The notes: generated by a model not told the origin, from the sequence alone. A stretch of DNA of 7,240 bases from Acidimicrobiales bacterium (GCA_017883125.1 JADGOD010000131.1:1-7240); one strand, 5' to 3'; numbered from the stretch's first letter, positions 1 through 4,859 are shown. Numbers and translations are program-made.

Positions 1-12
1 GCCGCGCCATGA
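1..12 (+). CDS. Possible 3' end of an upstream gene (ATGA overlap with coaD)
   Basis: Only four codons are visible. One frame reads Ala-Ala-Pro and then TGA at 10-12, which overlaps the coaD ATG at 9-11 in an ATGA arrangement. The same 4-nt coupling occurs at the next junction (coaD to the SepIVA-like gene), so a translationally coupled upstream gene is plausible. In many bacteria the gene before coaD is rsmD (16S rRNA m2G966 methyltransferase). That identity is only an inference from common gene order, since nothing in four codons can show it. Another frame stays open to about position 40, so the upstream gene could also end inside coaD. Confidence 0.25.
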   Translation, partial: AAP

Positions 13-497
13 GCATCGCCCTCGTCCCCGGGTCGTTTGACCCCCTGCACAACGGCCACCTCGAGGTGATCGAGCGCGCAGCGCGCCTCTTCGACGCTGT
101 TGTGGTCGCCGCCCTGAGGAACCCGCAGAAGTCCGAGGTGCTCTTCGACCTCGATGAGCGACAGGCGATGATGGCCGAGTCGATGGCGCACATCCCCAAC
201 GTGACCATCGTCTCGGTGTCCACGTTGCTCGTCGACGTCGCCCGAGACGTGAATGCCTCGGCGATCGTCAAGGGCCTCCGTGCGGTCTCGGACTTCGAGA
301 GCGAGCTCCAGATGGCACAGATGAACCGCTCGCTCTCCGGGGTCGAGACGCTCTTCATCCCGACGAGCTCGAACCACTCGTTCATCGCCTCTCGGCTCCT
401 TCGCGAGGTGGCCCGCTACGGCGGTGACGTCTCGCCGTTCGTGCCTCCTCCCGTGCACCGAGCGCTGCTGTCGAAGTTCCCGTGCGGTGCCGCATGA
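9..497 (+). CDS. coaD: Phosphopantetheine adenylyltransferase (CoaD)
   Basis: Cytoplasmic enzyme of CoA synthesis that transfers AMP from ATP to 4'-phosphopantetheine, giving dephospho-CoA and pyrophosphate. The 162-residue length is normal. Seen in the sequence: the nucleotidyltransferase start PGSFDP at 7-12 and the (H/T)xGH motif as HNGH at 14-17; NPQK with Lys41 at the substrate/ATP lysine position; KGLRAVSDFE at 88-97 with the conserved Arg91; QMAQMNR at 101-107; and the C-terminal REVARYGGDVS at 132-142. The usual ISSSxVK motif reads IASRLLR here (residues 126-132), which keeps one of three serines. The ATG at 9 is the natural family start; its ribosome site lies outside the window. The stop overlaps the next ATG by 4 nt, so the pair is probably translationally coupled. 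The product pathway supplies the phosphopantetheine arm of the ACP encoded downstream. Confidence 0.96.
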   Translation: MSIALVPGSFDPLHNGHLEVIERAARLFDAVVVAALRNPQKSEVLFDLDERQAMMAESMAHIPNVTIVSVSTLLVDVARDVNASAIVKGLRAVSDFESELQMAQMNRSLSGVETLFIPTSSNHSFIASRLLREVARYGGDVSPFVPPPVHRALLSKFPCGAA

Positions 498-1075
498 GCG
501 ACCACTACGACGAGTTCGACGAGGCTGGAGAGCACGAGGAGGCCGCCGAGATCGATGCCGAGACGCTCTTGCGTCGGGCTGTCGACGTGGTCGCAACGGC
601 GAAGCCGATGCCGCTCTCGGCCTCGGTGTTGATCTCCCGCGACGAGGTGCTCGACCTGCTCGAAGGCGCGCTGGCGCGCCTTCCCGAGGAGCTGCGACAG
701 GCTCGCTGGCTGCTCCGAGAGCGCGAGGAGTTCCGGGCCGAGCAGCGCCGAGAGGCCGACGCCCTCATGGAGGAGGTCAAGGCCCAGGCGGAGCGGATGG
801 TCTCGCGCACCGAGCTCGTCCGCCAGGCGAAGATCGCCTCCCAGAAGCTTCTGGACGAGGCCGATGAGTCGGCTCGACGGATGCGCCACGAGGCTGAGGA
901 CTACTGCGACCAGAAGCTTGCCGGCATGGAGATCGTGCTCAACCGCGTCCTCAAGACCGTGGTGGCGGGGCGCGCTCGCCTCCAGCCCGCCCTCGAGGAG
1001 ACCGAGGAGTTCGACCCTCTTGGCGATCCCGACGACGGGGGCGAAGACGTGTTCTTCGACCAGGATCAGCTCTGA
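494..1075 (+). CDS. SepIVA/DivIVA-like coiled-coil protein
   Basis: A 193-residue, highly charged, soluble protein with no signal peptide or membrane segment. Residues 1-22 are acidic. Residues 38-68 (PMPLSASVLISRDEVLDLLE and onward) form a DivIVA/SepIVA-type start followed by a predicted helix. Residues 69-165 are a heptad-like, Arg/Glu/Ala-rich coiled coil containing SRTELVRQA (104-112) and EDYCDQKLAGME (135-146). The tail from about 168 is acidic. From memory, both conserved blocks resemble mycobacterial SepIVA (Rv2927c), a septation factor, which also sits next to a DUF177 gene upstream of rnc-fpg-smc. That homolog is about 245 residues, so this one seems to lack part of the central coil. 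The ATG at 494 overlaps the coaD stop; a GTG at 482 would add four residues but gives a deeper overlap. Division role is inferred from resemblance and synteny. Other annotations could be DivIVA-domain or ATP-synthase-b-like protein. Confidence 0.72.
   Translation: MSDHYDEFDEAGEHEEAAEIDAETLLRRAVDVVATAKPMPLSASVLISRDEVLDLLEGALARLPEELRQARWLLREREEFRAEQRREADALMEEVKAQAERMVSRTELVRQAKIASQKLLDEADESARRMRHEAEDYCDQKLAGMEIVLNRVLKTVVAGRARLQPALEETEEFDPLGDPDDGGEDVFFDQDQL
662..683. repeat. Perfect 9-bp inverted repeat inside the SepIVA-like gene
   Basis: Arms GAAGGCGCG (662-670) and CGCGCCTTC (675-683) are exact reverse complements around the tetraloop CTGG. The segment encodes about residues 57-64 (GALAR region). 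It could fold into a strong mRNA hairpin in mid-gene, or be a chance product of Ala/Arg codons in a GC-rich gene. Confidence 0.4.
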
Positions 1076-1078
1076 GCG

Positions 1079-1606
1079 GTGGCGATCGACCCGTTCGTGG
1101 TCGGAGTGGCGAGGCTCCGGACCCAGCTGGGCGCCACGGCGCCGTGTCACCTCCAAGGGCTCTTTGACCCCAGCGGAGAGCTCAAGGCCCCTGTGCCCGG
1201 AGAGAGCGAGGTCCCCGACGGGGGCGAGGTGATCTTCGACGGGACCGTCGAGTCGATCCCGAAGGGCATCGTGGCCTCCGGAAGGGTGACGACCACCTGG
1301 GAGGGCGTGTGCCGCCGCTGCGCGGTGGACGTCGGTGGCGAGATCGACGTGGCGGTGCGAGAGCGGTTCATCGAGAAAGCCGCACCAGAGGACGAGGCGT
1401 ACCTGCTCAAGGGCGATCTGCTCGACCTTGGACCGATGATCCGAGACGCCGTCGTCCTCGAGCTCCCCATCGCGCCGCTGTGCCACGAGGGGTGCAAGGG
1501 CCTCTGCACACAGTGCGGAGCAGACCTCAACGAGGGCCCCTGCGGCTGCGAGGCACCGGGTGATCCCCGTTGGGCTACATTGGACGTGCTGCGCCGACCT
1601 GAGTGA
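1079..1606 (+). CDS. yceD: YceD family (DUF177) rRNA accumulation protein
   Basis: A 175-residue DUF177 protein. Homologs in E. coli and plants are linked to accumulation of large-subunit (23S) rRNA; the molecular activity is not established. Visible family marks: a CRRC pair (Cys78/Cys81) in WEGVCRRCAVDVGG; the long acidic strand region DEAYLLKGDLLDLGPMIRDA (105-124); and the C-terminal cysteine block with Cys135, Cys139, Cys143, Cys146, Cys155 and Cys157 in the usual LC..GCKGLC..CGADLN..PCGC pattern, followed by DPRWATLDVL. The cysteines probably bind zinc. GTG 1079 is the first possible start, because the previous gene's stop TGA (1073-1075) is in the same frame two codons upstream. No strong Shine-Dalgarno is seen (AGGA at 1062-1065 is 13 nt away), so translation is likely coupled. 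Being directly before rpmF is the classic YceD context. Confidence 0.93.
   Translation: MAIDPFVVGVARLRTQLGATAPCHLQGLFDPSGELKAPVPGESEVPDGGEVIFDGTVESIPKGIVASGRVTTTWEGVCRRCAVDVGGEIDVAVRERFIEKAAPEDEAYLLKGDLLDLGPMIRDAVVLELPIAPLCHEGCKGLCTQCGADLNEGPCGCEAPGDPRWATLDVLRRPE
1576..1581 (+). promoter_or_regulatory. Weak candidate -10 element for rpmF
   Basis: TACATT fits the actinobacterial TANNNT -10 pattern and lies in the last codons of yceD. A start about 7 nt downstream (near 1588) would give a leader of about 105 nt carrying all three stem-loops before rpmF. No convincing -35 hexamer is seen 16-18 nt upstream, so this is a low-confidence candidate. Confidence 0.22.
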
Positions 1607-1614
1607 GGTCGGCG
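1592..1614 (+). terminator. Stem-loop I over the yceD stop (terminator or attenuator)
   Basis: Perfect 9-bp stem CGCCGACCT (1592-1600) / AGGTCGGCG (1606-1614) with the 5-nt loop GAGTG. The loop and 3' arm contain the yceD stop codon (TGA 1604-1606). No U-tract follows, so a standard intrinsic terminator is doubtful. It may act as a U-less terminator, an attenuator, or a processing/stability element between yceD and rpmF. Confidence 0.45.
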
Positions 1615-1619
1615 TCTGA

Positions 1620-1641
1620 CCTCCTGCGAGAAGCGCAGAGG
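1620..1641 (+). promoter_or_regulatory. Stem-loop II in the rpmF leader
   Basis: CCTC (1620-1623) pairs with GAGG (1638-1641) and TGCG (1625-1628) with CGCA (1634-1637). This gives 8 bp with a single bulged C at 1624 and the loop AGAAG. Its 5' arm overlaps GACCTC (1618-1623), which can instead pair with the 3' arm of stem-loop I (GAGGTC 1605-1610). Confidence 0.35.
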
Positions 1642-1647
1642 GAACCT

Positions 1648-1669
1648 TTGCTCACAAGGCTGTGAGCAA
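1648..1669 (+). promoter_or_regulatory. Stem-loop III in the rpmF leader
   Basis: Perfect 9-bp inverted repeat TTGCTCACA (1648-1656) / TGTGAGCAA (1661-1669) around the tetraloop AGGC. It ends 10 nt before the rpmF Shine-Dalgarno. It is less GC-rich than its surroundings. As DNA it could be a regulator-binding palindrome with half-sites GCTCAC/GTGAGC; as RNA it is a stable hairpin just upstream of the ribosome site. Confidence 0.45.
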
Positions 1670-1692
1670 CGCCGCGACCGGAGAAAAAAGAG

Positions 1693-1872
1693 ATGGCTGT
1701 ACCCAAGCGAAAGACATCGAAGGCGAAGACCCGGAGCCGTCGGGCTTCGAACTGGACGCTTGACGTCCCGTCTCGCAGCGTGTGCCCTCACTGCCAGACC
1801 GCCAAGACCCCTCACGTGGTCTGCCCGAACTGCGGTTGGTACAAGGGTCGCCAGGCGATCGAGGTCAGCTGA
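1693..1872 (+). CDS. rpmF: 50S ribosomal protein L32 (bL32), zinc-binding form
   Basis: A 59-residue basic protein of the large ribosomal subunit, of usual length. It opens with MAVPKRKTSKAKTRSRRA, the standard L32 N-terminus rich in Lys/Arg, followed by Trp21. It carries the zinc ribbon CPHC (Cys31, Cys34) and CPNC (Cys44, Cys47), ending in GWYKGRQ. The four cysteines mark the zinc-dependent (C+) paralog rather than the cysteine-free form made under zinc shortage. The ATG is supported by GGAG at 1680-1683 with 9-nt spacing, followed by a run of six A residues that probably keeps the start unstructured. It follows an 86-bp structured leader after yceD and is followed one base later by plsX. 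The order yceD-rpmF-plsX is widely conserved. Confidence 0.97.
   Translation: MAVPKRKTSKAKTRSRRASNWTLDVPSRSVCPHCQTAKTPHVVCPNCGWYKGRQAIEVS
1861..1865 (+). promoter_or_regulatory. Ribosome binding site supporting the plsX TTG start
   Basis: GAGGT lies within the last rpmF codons, 8 nt before TTG 1874. It supports this rare start over a start inside rpmF, and indicates that plsX initiates as ribosomes finish rpmF. Confidence 0.55.
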
Positions 1873-1873
1873 G

Positions 1874-2869
1874 TTGACCGATCCCACGGCAGCCCTCCCG
1901 GTTGCCGTTGACGCCATGGGCGGTGATCGAGCACCTGGCGAGATCGTTGCTGGGGCGAAGCGTGCTGCCGACGAGCTCGGCATCGACGTGATCCTGGTCG
2001 GTCCTCCCGATCTGGTGGGTGACACCTTGGGCCTCGAGCTCGTCGCGTGCACCGAGGTCATCGCCATGGATGAGGATCCCGCCCAGGGGGTTCGTCGCAA
2101 GAAGGACTCCTCGCTGGTGCGAGCCGCAGAGCTCGTCCGTGATGGCAAGGCCTCGGCCATGGTCTCGGCGGGGAACACCGGTGCCACGATGGGTGCGGCG
2201 CTTCTCCGGATGGGCCGGCTCAAAGGCGTGCACCGCCCCTGCATCGCCACGCCGCTTCCAAGGCCCGGCTCTGCCCCCGGTGTCCTCGTCGACGCTGGAG
2301 CGAACTCCGAGTGCAGCCCTTCGATGCTGGTGCAGTTCGCCCAGATGGCAAGCGCTTTCTCGACGGCCCGCTTCGGCATCGAGAACCCCAAGGTCGGCCT
2401 GCTGTCGATCGGGGAGGAGGCCTCCAAGGGGACCCCTCTCGTCAAGGACACGCACGCCCTGCTGGCTGATCCGGCATCCGGCGTCAACTTCGTGGGCAAC
2501 GTCGAGGGCCGCGATCTCCTCAACTCGCCGGTCGACGTCGTGGTGACCGACGGCTTCACGGGGAACGTCGCGCTCAAGACCCTCGAAGGCTCCCTGACCT
2601 TCCTGCTCAACATGATCCTCGGCGCCTTCGGGACCAACGAGGAGACCAAGGCTGCTGCCGAGGTCCTCCTGCCGTATCTCGCTCCCGTGGCGGCCGAGCT
2701 CGACCCCGAAGGGGCGGGTGGGGCGATGCTCCTCGGCCTCGAGGGGGTCTGCATCATCAGCCATGGCTCCTCGTCAGCCACCGCCATTCGCAACGCCGTG
2801 GCCGTGGGGCACGATCTGGTGACCGCAGGGATCACCGAATCGCTGCGCCAGGCCGTCGCAATGGCCTGA
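1874..2869 (+). CDS. plsX: Phosphate acyltransferase PlsX
   Basis: Peripheral enzyme of phospholipid synthesis that converts acyl-ACP and phosphate to acyl-phosphate, the donor used by PlsY to acylate glycerol-3-phosphate. The product is 331 residues, the usual size. Seen: AVDAMGGDRAPGEIVAGA at 11-28 (family signature); EDPAQGVRRKKDSS (67-80); MVSAGNTGATMGAAL (96-110); GVLVDAGANSECSP (136-149); VVVTDGFTGNVALKTLEG (222-239); and HGSSSATAIRNA (297-308). The start is taken as TTG 1874, one base after the rpmF stop. It places the signature about 10 residues in and has GAGGT 8 nt upstream. The open frame continues upstream to 1760 but only inside rpmF. The substrate acyl-ACP comes from the next gene, acpP. 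FabH, FabD and FabG genes, often found between plsX and acpP elsewhere, are absent here. Confidence 0.96.
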   Translation: MTDPTAALPVAVDAMGGDRAPGEIVAGAKRAADELGIDVILVGPPDLVGDTLGLELVACTEVIAMDEDPAQGVRRKKDSSLVRAAELVRDGKASAMVSAGNTGATMGAALLRMGRLKGVHRPCIATPLPRPGSAPGVLVDAGANSECSPSMLVQFAQMASAFSTARFGIENPKVGLLSIGEEASKGTPLVKDTHALLADPASGVNFVGNVEGRDLLNSPVDVVVTDGFTGNVALKTLEGSLTFLLNMILGAFGTNEETKAAAEVLLPYLAPVAAELDPEGAGGAMLLGLEGVCIISHGSSSATAIRNAVAVGHDLVTAGITESLRQAVAMA

Positions 2870-2873
2870 TCCG

Positions 2874-2902
2874 TCGCCAGACCTTGACAGCCCCGATAAG
2901 GT
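2874..2902 (+). promoter_or_regulatory. Candidate promoter for acpP
   Basis: TAAGGT (2897-2902) fits TANNNT and has TCGCCA (2874-2879; 4 of 6 with TTGACA) 17 nt upstream. The predicted start near 2909 gives an untranslated leader of about 33 nt. A perfect TTGACA at 2884-2889 is also present, but no good -10 lies 16-18 nt after it (AGTTCC at 17), so the two readings conflict. A small inverted repeat, GGTGG (2900-2904)/CCACC (2911-2915), overlaps the region. Confidence 0.33.
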
Positions 2903-2929
2903 GGGCAGTTCCACCGCCCGATACTCACC

Positions 2930-2935
2930 GGAGGA
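2930..2935 (+). promoter_or_regulatory. Strong ribosome binding site for acpP
   Basis: GGAGGA with 6-nt spacing to GTG 2942. It fixes the start that gives the 98-residue ACP with its N-terminal extension, and suggests high, independent translation. Confidence 0.7.
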
Positions 2936-2941
2936 CCTTTC

Positions 2942-3238
2942 GTGCCTGCTGAGACCCATACTTCCCAAGGACCCCTCGATCGCGACGGCGTCCTCGACCT
3001 CGTTCGAGAGCAGATGGCCGACATCCTCGAGATCGATCCGTCCACCATCAACGAGGGATCTTCGTTCCAAGAGGACCTTGACGCCGACTCCCTGGCCTTG
3101 ATCGAGCTGGTCGAGGCCCTCGAAGAGGAGCTCTCTGAGCGATCTGTTGGCTTTCGCATCGACGACGAGGACCTTGAGGATCTCAAGACCATCCGCGATG
3201 CCGTTGACTACGTGTACGCCAAGCTCGAGGCTGGCTGA
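2942..3238 (+). CDS. acpP: Acyl carrier protein
   Basis: Small acidic carrier that holds growing or finished acyl chains on a phosphopantetheine arm. The attachment serine is Ser50 in EDLDADSLALIEL (45-57). Flanking marks are the four-helix ACP pattern: VLDLVREQMADILEI (17-31), VEALEEEL (57-64) and TIRDAVDYV (83-91). At 98 residues it is longer than the usual 75-80 because of about 15 extra N-terminal residues and a longer loop, SERSVGFR (65-72), before helix III; E. coli has about three residues there. The motif is DSLA rather than the common DSLD. GTG 2942 has a strong GGAGGA site. It sits between plsX, whose substrate is acyl-ACP, and rnc, as in many bacteria, which favours the housekeeping ACP. 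A specialised ACP cannot be excluded. Confidence 0.92.
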   Translation: MPAETHTSQGPLDRDGVLDLVREQMADILEIDPSTINEGSSFQEDLDADSLALIELVEALEEELSERSVGFRIDDEDLEDLKTIRDAVDYVYAKLEAG

Positions 3239-3248
3239 GCTGTCGGCG

Positions 3249-3932
3249 GTGACCACTGAGCCGGGGAGCGTTCTGGCGGGAAGACTGGGGATCGAGCTCG
3301 CAGACCCGAGTCTGCTGGAGCTTGCACGAGTCCACCCGAGCTACACCGCTGAGCACGGCACGACGTCGAACCAGCGCCTGGAGTTCCTGGGCGACGCCAT
3401 CTTGGGATTTGTCGTCGCCGAGGCGCTCTTCCTCGCCCACCCCGAGATGGGTGAGGGCGGCATGTCGAAGACCCGAATCGCCCTGGTCAACGAGTCGGTC
3501 CTGGCGGATCTCGCTCGCTCCCTCGACCTGGGAAGCCTGCTGCTGGTCGGAAGAGGGGCCGAGGCCGCGGGCGATCGAGAGAAGGACTCCGTCCTGGCCG
3601 ACGCCATGGAGGCCGTCTTCGGTGCCGTCTACCTGACTGCTGGCTATGAGCCGGTGCGCAGCCTGGTGCTGCGTCTCTTGGGAGACCGCCTCGAGGAAGC
3701 CGCTGCGGATCCGGGGTCGAAGGACTTCAAGAGCTTGATGAATGAATGGTCGCACAAGGAGTTCGGCCAGCTGCCCTGCTACGAGGTCACCTCGAGCGGA
3801 CCGGCCCACGATCCACGGTTCGTCGCCACACTGAAGGTGGCCGACCGTGTTCTCGGGACCGGAGAAGGGCGATCGAAGAAAGCAGCGGAGGCCGACGCGG
3901 CCCGCGCAGCATGGGAGGACCACAGTGCCTGA
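3249..3932 (+). CDS. rnc: Ribonuclease III
   Basis: Double-strand-specific endoribonuclease for rRNA precursor processing and mRNA turnover. The 227-residue length is typical. The catalytic domain is about residues 8-152: HPSYTAEHG (29-37), the signature NQRLEFLGDAIL (41-52) with Glu45 and Asp49, the segment GGMSKTRIALVNES (70-83), and LADAMEAVFGAVYL (116-129) with Asp118 and Glu121. These match E. coli metal ligands E41, D45, D114 and E117. The dsRNA-binding domain is about 158-223: DFKSLMNEWS, CYEV, GPAHDPRF and GEGRSKKAAEADAA. Gln42 replaces the glutamate common at E. coli position 38. GTG 3249, 10 nt after the acpP stop, is preferred; the frame extends upstream inside acpP, but earlier starts would overlap it by 40 nt or more. 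No clear ribosome site is seen, which suggests coupling with acpP. Confidence 0.95.
   Translation: MTTEPGSVLAGRLGIELADPSLLELARVHPSYTAEHGTTSNQRLEFLGDAILGFVVAEALFLAHPEMGEGGMSKTRIALVNESVLADLARSLDLGSLLLVGRGAEAAGDREKDSVLADAMEAVFGAVYLTAGYEPVRSLVLRLLGDRLEEAAADPGSKDFKSLMNEWSHKEFGQLPCYEVTSSGPAHDPRFVATLKVADRVLGTGEGRSKKAAEADAARAAWEDHSA
3913..3919 (+). promoter_or_regulatory. Ribosome binding site for mutM inside rnc
   Basis: GGGAGGA lies in the last rnc codons with 5-nt spacing to GTG 3925. It decides the start that yields the obligatory Met-Pro-Glu N-terminus. Confidence 0.7.
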
Positions 3933-4827
3933 ACTGCCGGAGGTCGAAACAGTTCGACTGCAGTTGTCCAAAGAGGTGGTTGGTCGAAAGATCAAGGCCG
4001 TCGCCGTCACGAACGGTCGGGTCGTGCGCCGTCACCCGTCCGCCAAGGAGTTCCGCACGCACCTTGAAGGTCGCGTGATCAAGTCGGTGAGCCGACTGGG
4101 CAAGTACATCGTGATGGGGCTCGACAACGGGACCTCACTGGTGATCCACCTCGGGATGAGCGGCCAGCTCCGCCGCGCCAAGTCCGTGAGAGAAGTCAAG
4201 GAGAAGCACACGCACGTGGTGATCGCCTTCACCCAGGGCGGCGAGCTTCGCTTCGTGGATCCTCGGACCTTCGGCGAGATGTTCGTATCCCAGCCCCTGC
4301 CCGAGGGGACCAAGCCCGTGATCTCTCCCTCGGCCCAGGTGGCCATGGGCGGCGACGGCATCGTGACCCGCACCGCGGTGCCGGAGCTCGCCAGCCTCGG
4401 CTTCGATCCTGTCGAGGACGTCATGAGCTGGGAGCGGTTCGCCGTGGTCCTCCGCTCGAAGTCGATCGGCATCAAGACGTTCCTCACCGACCAGGACCTT
4501 GTCGCCGGGATCGGCAACATCTACGCGGACGAGACCCTCTTCGCTGCGGGACTGCGCTACGACCGGGCATCGGACTCGCTCTCGACCACCGAGGTGCGCC
4601 GCCTGTGGCGCTCCATGGTCGAGATCCTGGCTGAGGCCATCAAGCACGGTGGCTCCACCCTGGCCGACGAGCAGTTCGTCGACATCTTCGGGAAGCCTGG
4701 GAACTTCCAGAACTTCCACGAGGTCTACGCCCGGGAAGGCGAGTCCTGCCGGCGCTGCCGCAGGATCATCGTCAAGGTCAAGAACCAGGGGCGATCCACC
4801 TTCTTCTGCGAGCACTGCCAGATCTGA
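3925..4827 (+). CDS. mutM: Formamidopyrimidine-DNA glycosylase (Fpg/MutM)
   Basis: Base-excision repair enzyme that removes 8-oxoguanine and formamidopyrimidines and cuts the abasic site by beta,delta-elimination. Seen: the N-terminal PELPEVETVR, whose Pro2 is the catalytic nucleophile after Met removal, with Glu3 and Glu6; Lys60 in RLGKY; HLGMSGQL (75-82) with Met78; VDPRTFG (111-117) with Arg114 and Phe116 as void-filling residues; DQDLVAGIGNIYADE (189-203); and a C-terminal zinc finger with Cys275, Cys278, Cys295 and Cys298 and GRSTFF (289-294). It is 300 residues against about 270 for E. coli. The extra length is mainly a 25-residue-scale insertion at about 120-155, between the PRTFG loop and the linker LGFDPV. 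GTG 3925 overlaps rnc by 8 nt and is fixed by the ribosome site and the need for Pro2. The rnc-mutM-smc order matches mycobacteria. Confidence 0.96.
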   Translation: MPELPEVETVRLQLSKEVVGRKIKAVAVTNGRVVRRHPSAKEFRTHLEGRVIKSVSRLGKYIVMGLDNGTSLVIHLGMSGQLRRAKSVREVKEKHTHVVIAFTQGGELRFVDPRTFGEMFVSQPLPEGTKPVISPSAQVAMGGDGIVTRTAVPELASLGFDPVEDVMSWERFAVVLRSKSIGIKTFLTDQDLVAGIGNIYADETLFAAGLRYDRASDSLSTTEVRRLWRSMVEILAEAIKHGGSTLADEQFVDIFGKPGNFQNFHEVYAREGESCRRCRRIIVKVKNQGRSTFFCEHCQI

Positions 4828-4828
4828 G

Positions 4829-4847
4829 CCACCCCGTTGGGGGGTGG
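4829..4847 (+). terminator. GC-rich hairpin after the mutM stop
   Basis: CCACCCC (4829-4835) and GGGGTGG (4841-4847) form a 7-bp stem with the loop GTTGG, starting one base after the mutM TGA. A G-U pair (4828/4848) can extend it. No U-run follows. This is consistent with a U-less actinobacterial terminator or a transcript-end stabiliser ahead of smc. Confidence 0.45.
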
Positions 4848-4859
4848 TGCGGCCAGCAT

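Noticed and set aside
1760..1873. Upstream extension of the plsX frame (38 more codons)
   Set aside because: It lies wholly inside rpmF in another frame and does not resemble PlsX; TTG 1874 with GAGGT upstream gives the normal length.
2884..2889. Perfect TTGACA before acpP as a -35 box
   Set aside because: No TANNNT lies 16-18 nt downstream (AGTTCC at 17); TAAGGT is only 7 nt away, so I preferred pairing that -10 with TCGCCA upstream.
1147..3192. A 681-codon open frame on the minus strand across yceD, rpmF, plsX and acpP
   Set aside because: It is antisense to four well-recognised genes, its translation is low-complexity Ser/Arg/Pro-rich with no family motif, and long antisense frames are expected in high-GC DNA.
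3147..3248. Earlier in-frame starts for rnc inside acpP
   Set aside because: They would overlap acpP by 40 nt or more and add residues unlike the RNase III N-terminus; GTG 3249 fits the family length.
4264..4278. MutM PRTFG instead of E. coli PRRFG as a lost key residue
   Set aside because: The void-filling Arg is the first of the pair and is kept, as is Phe116; Thr at the next position also occurs in actinobacterial Fpg.
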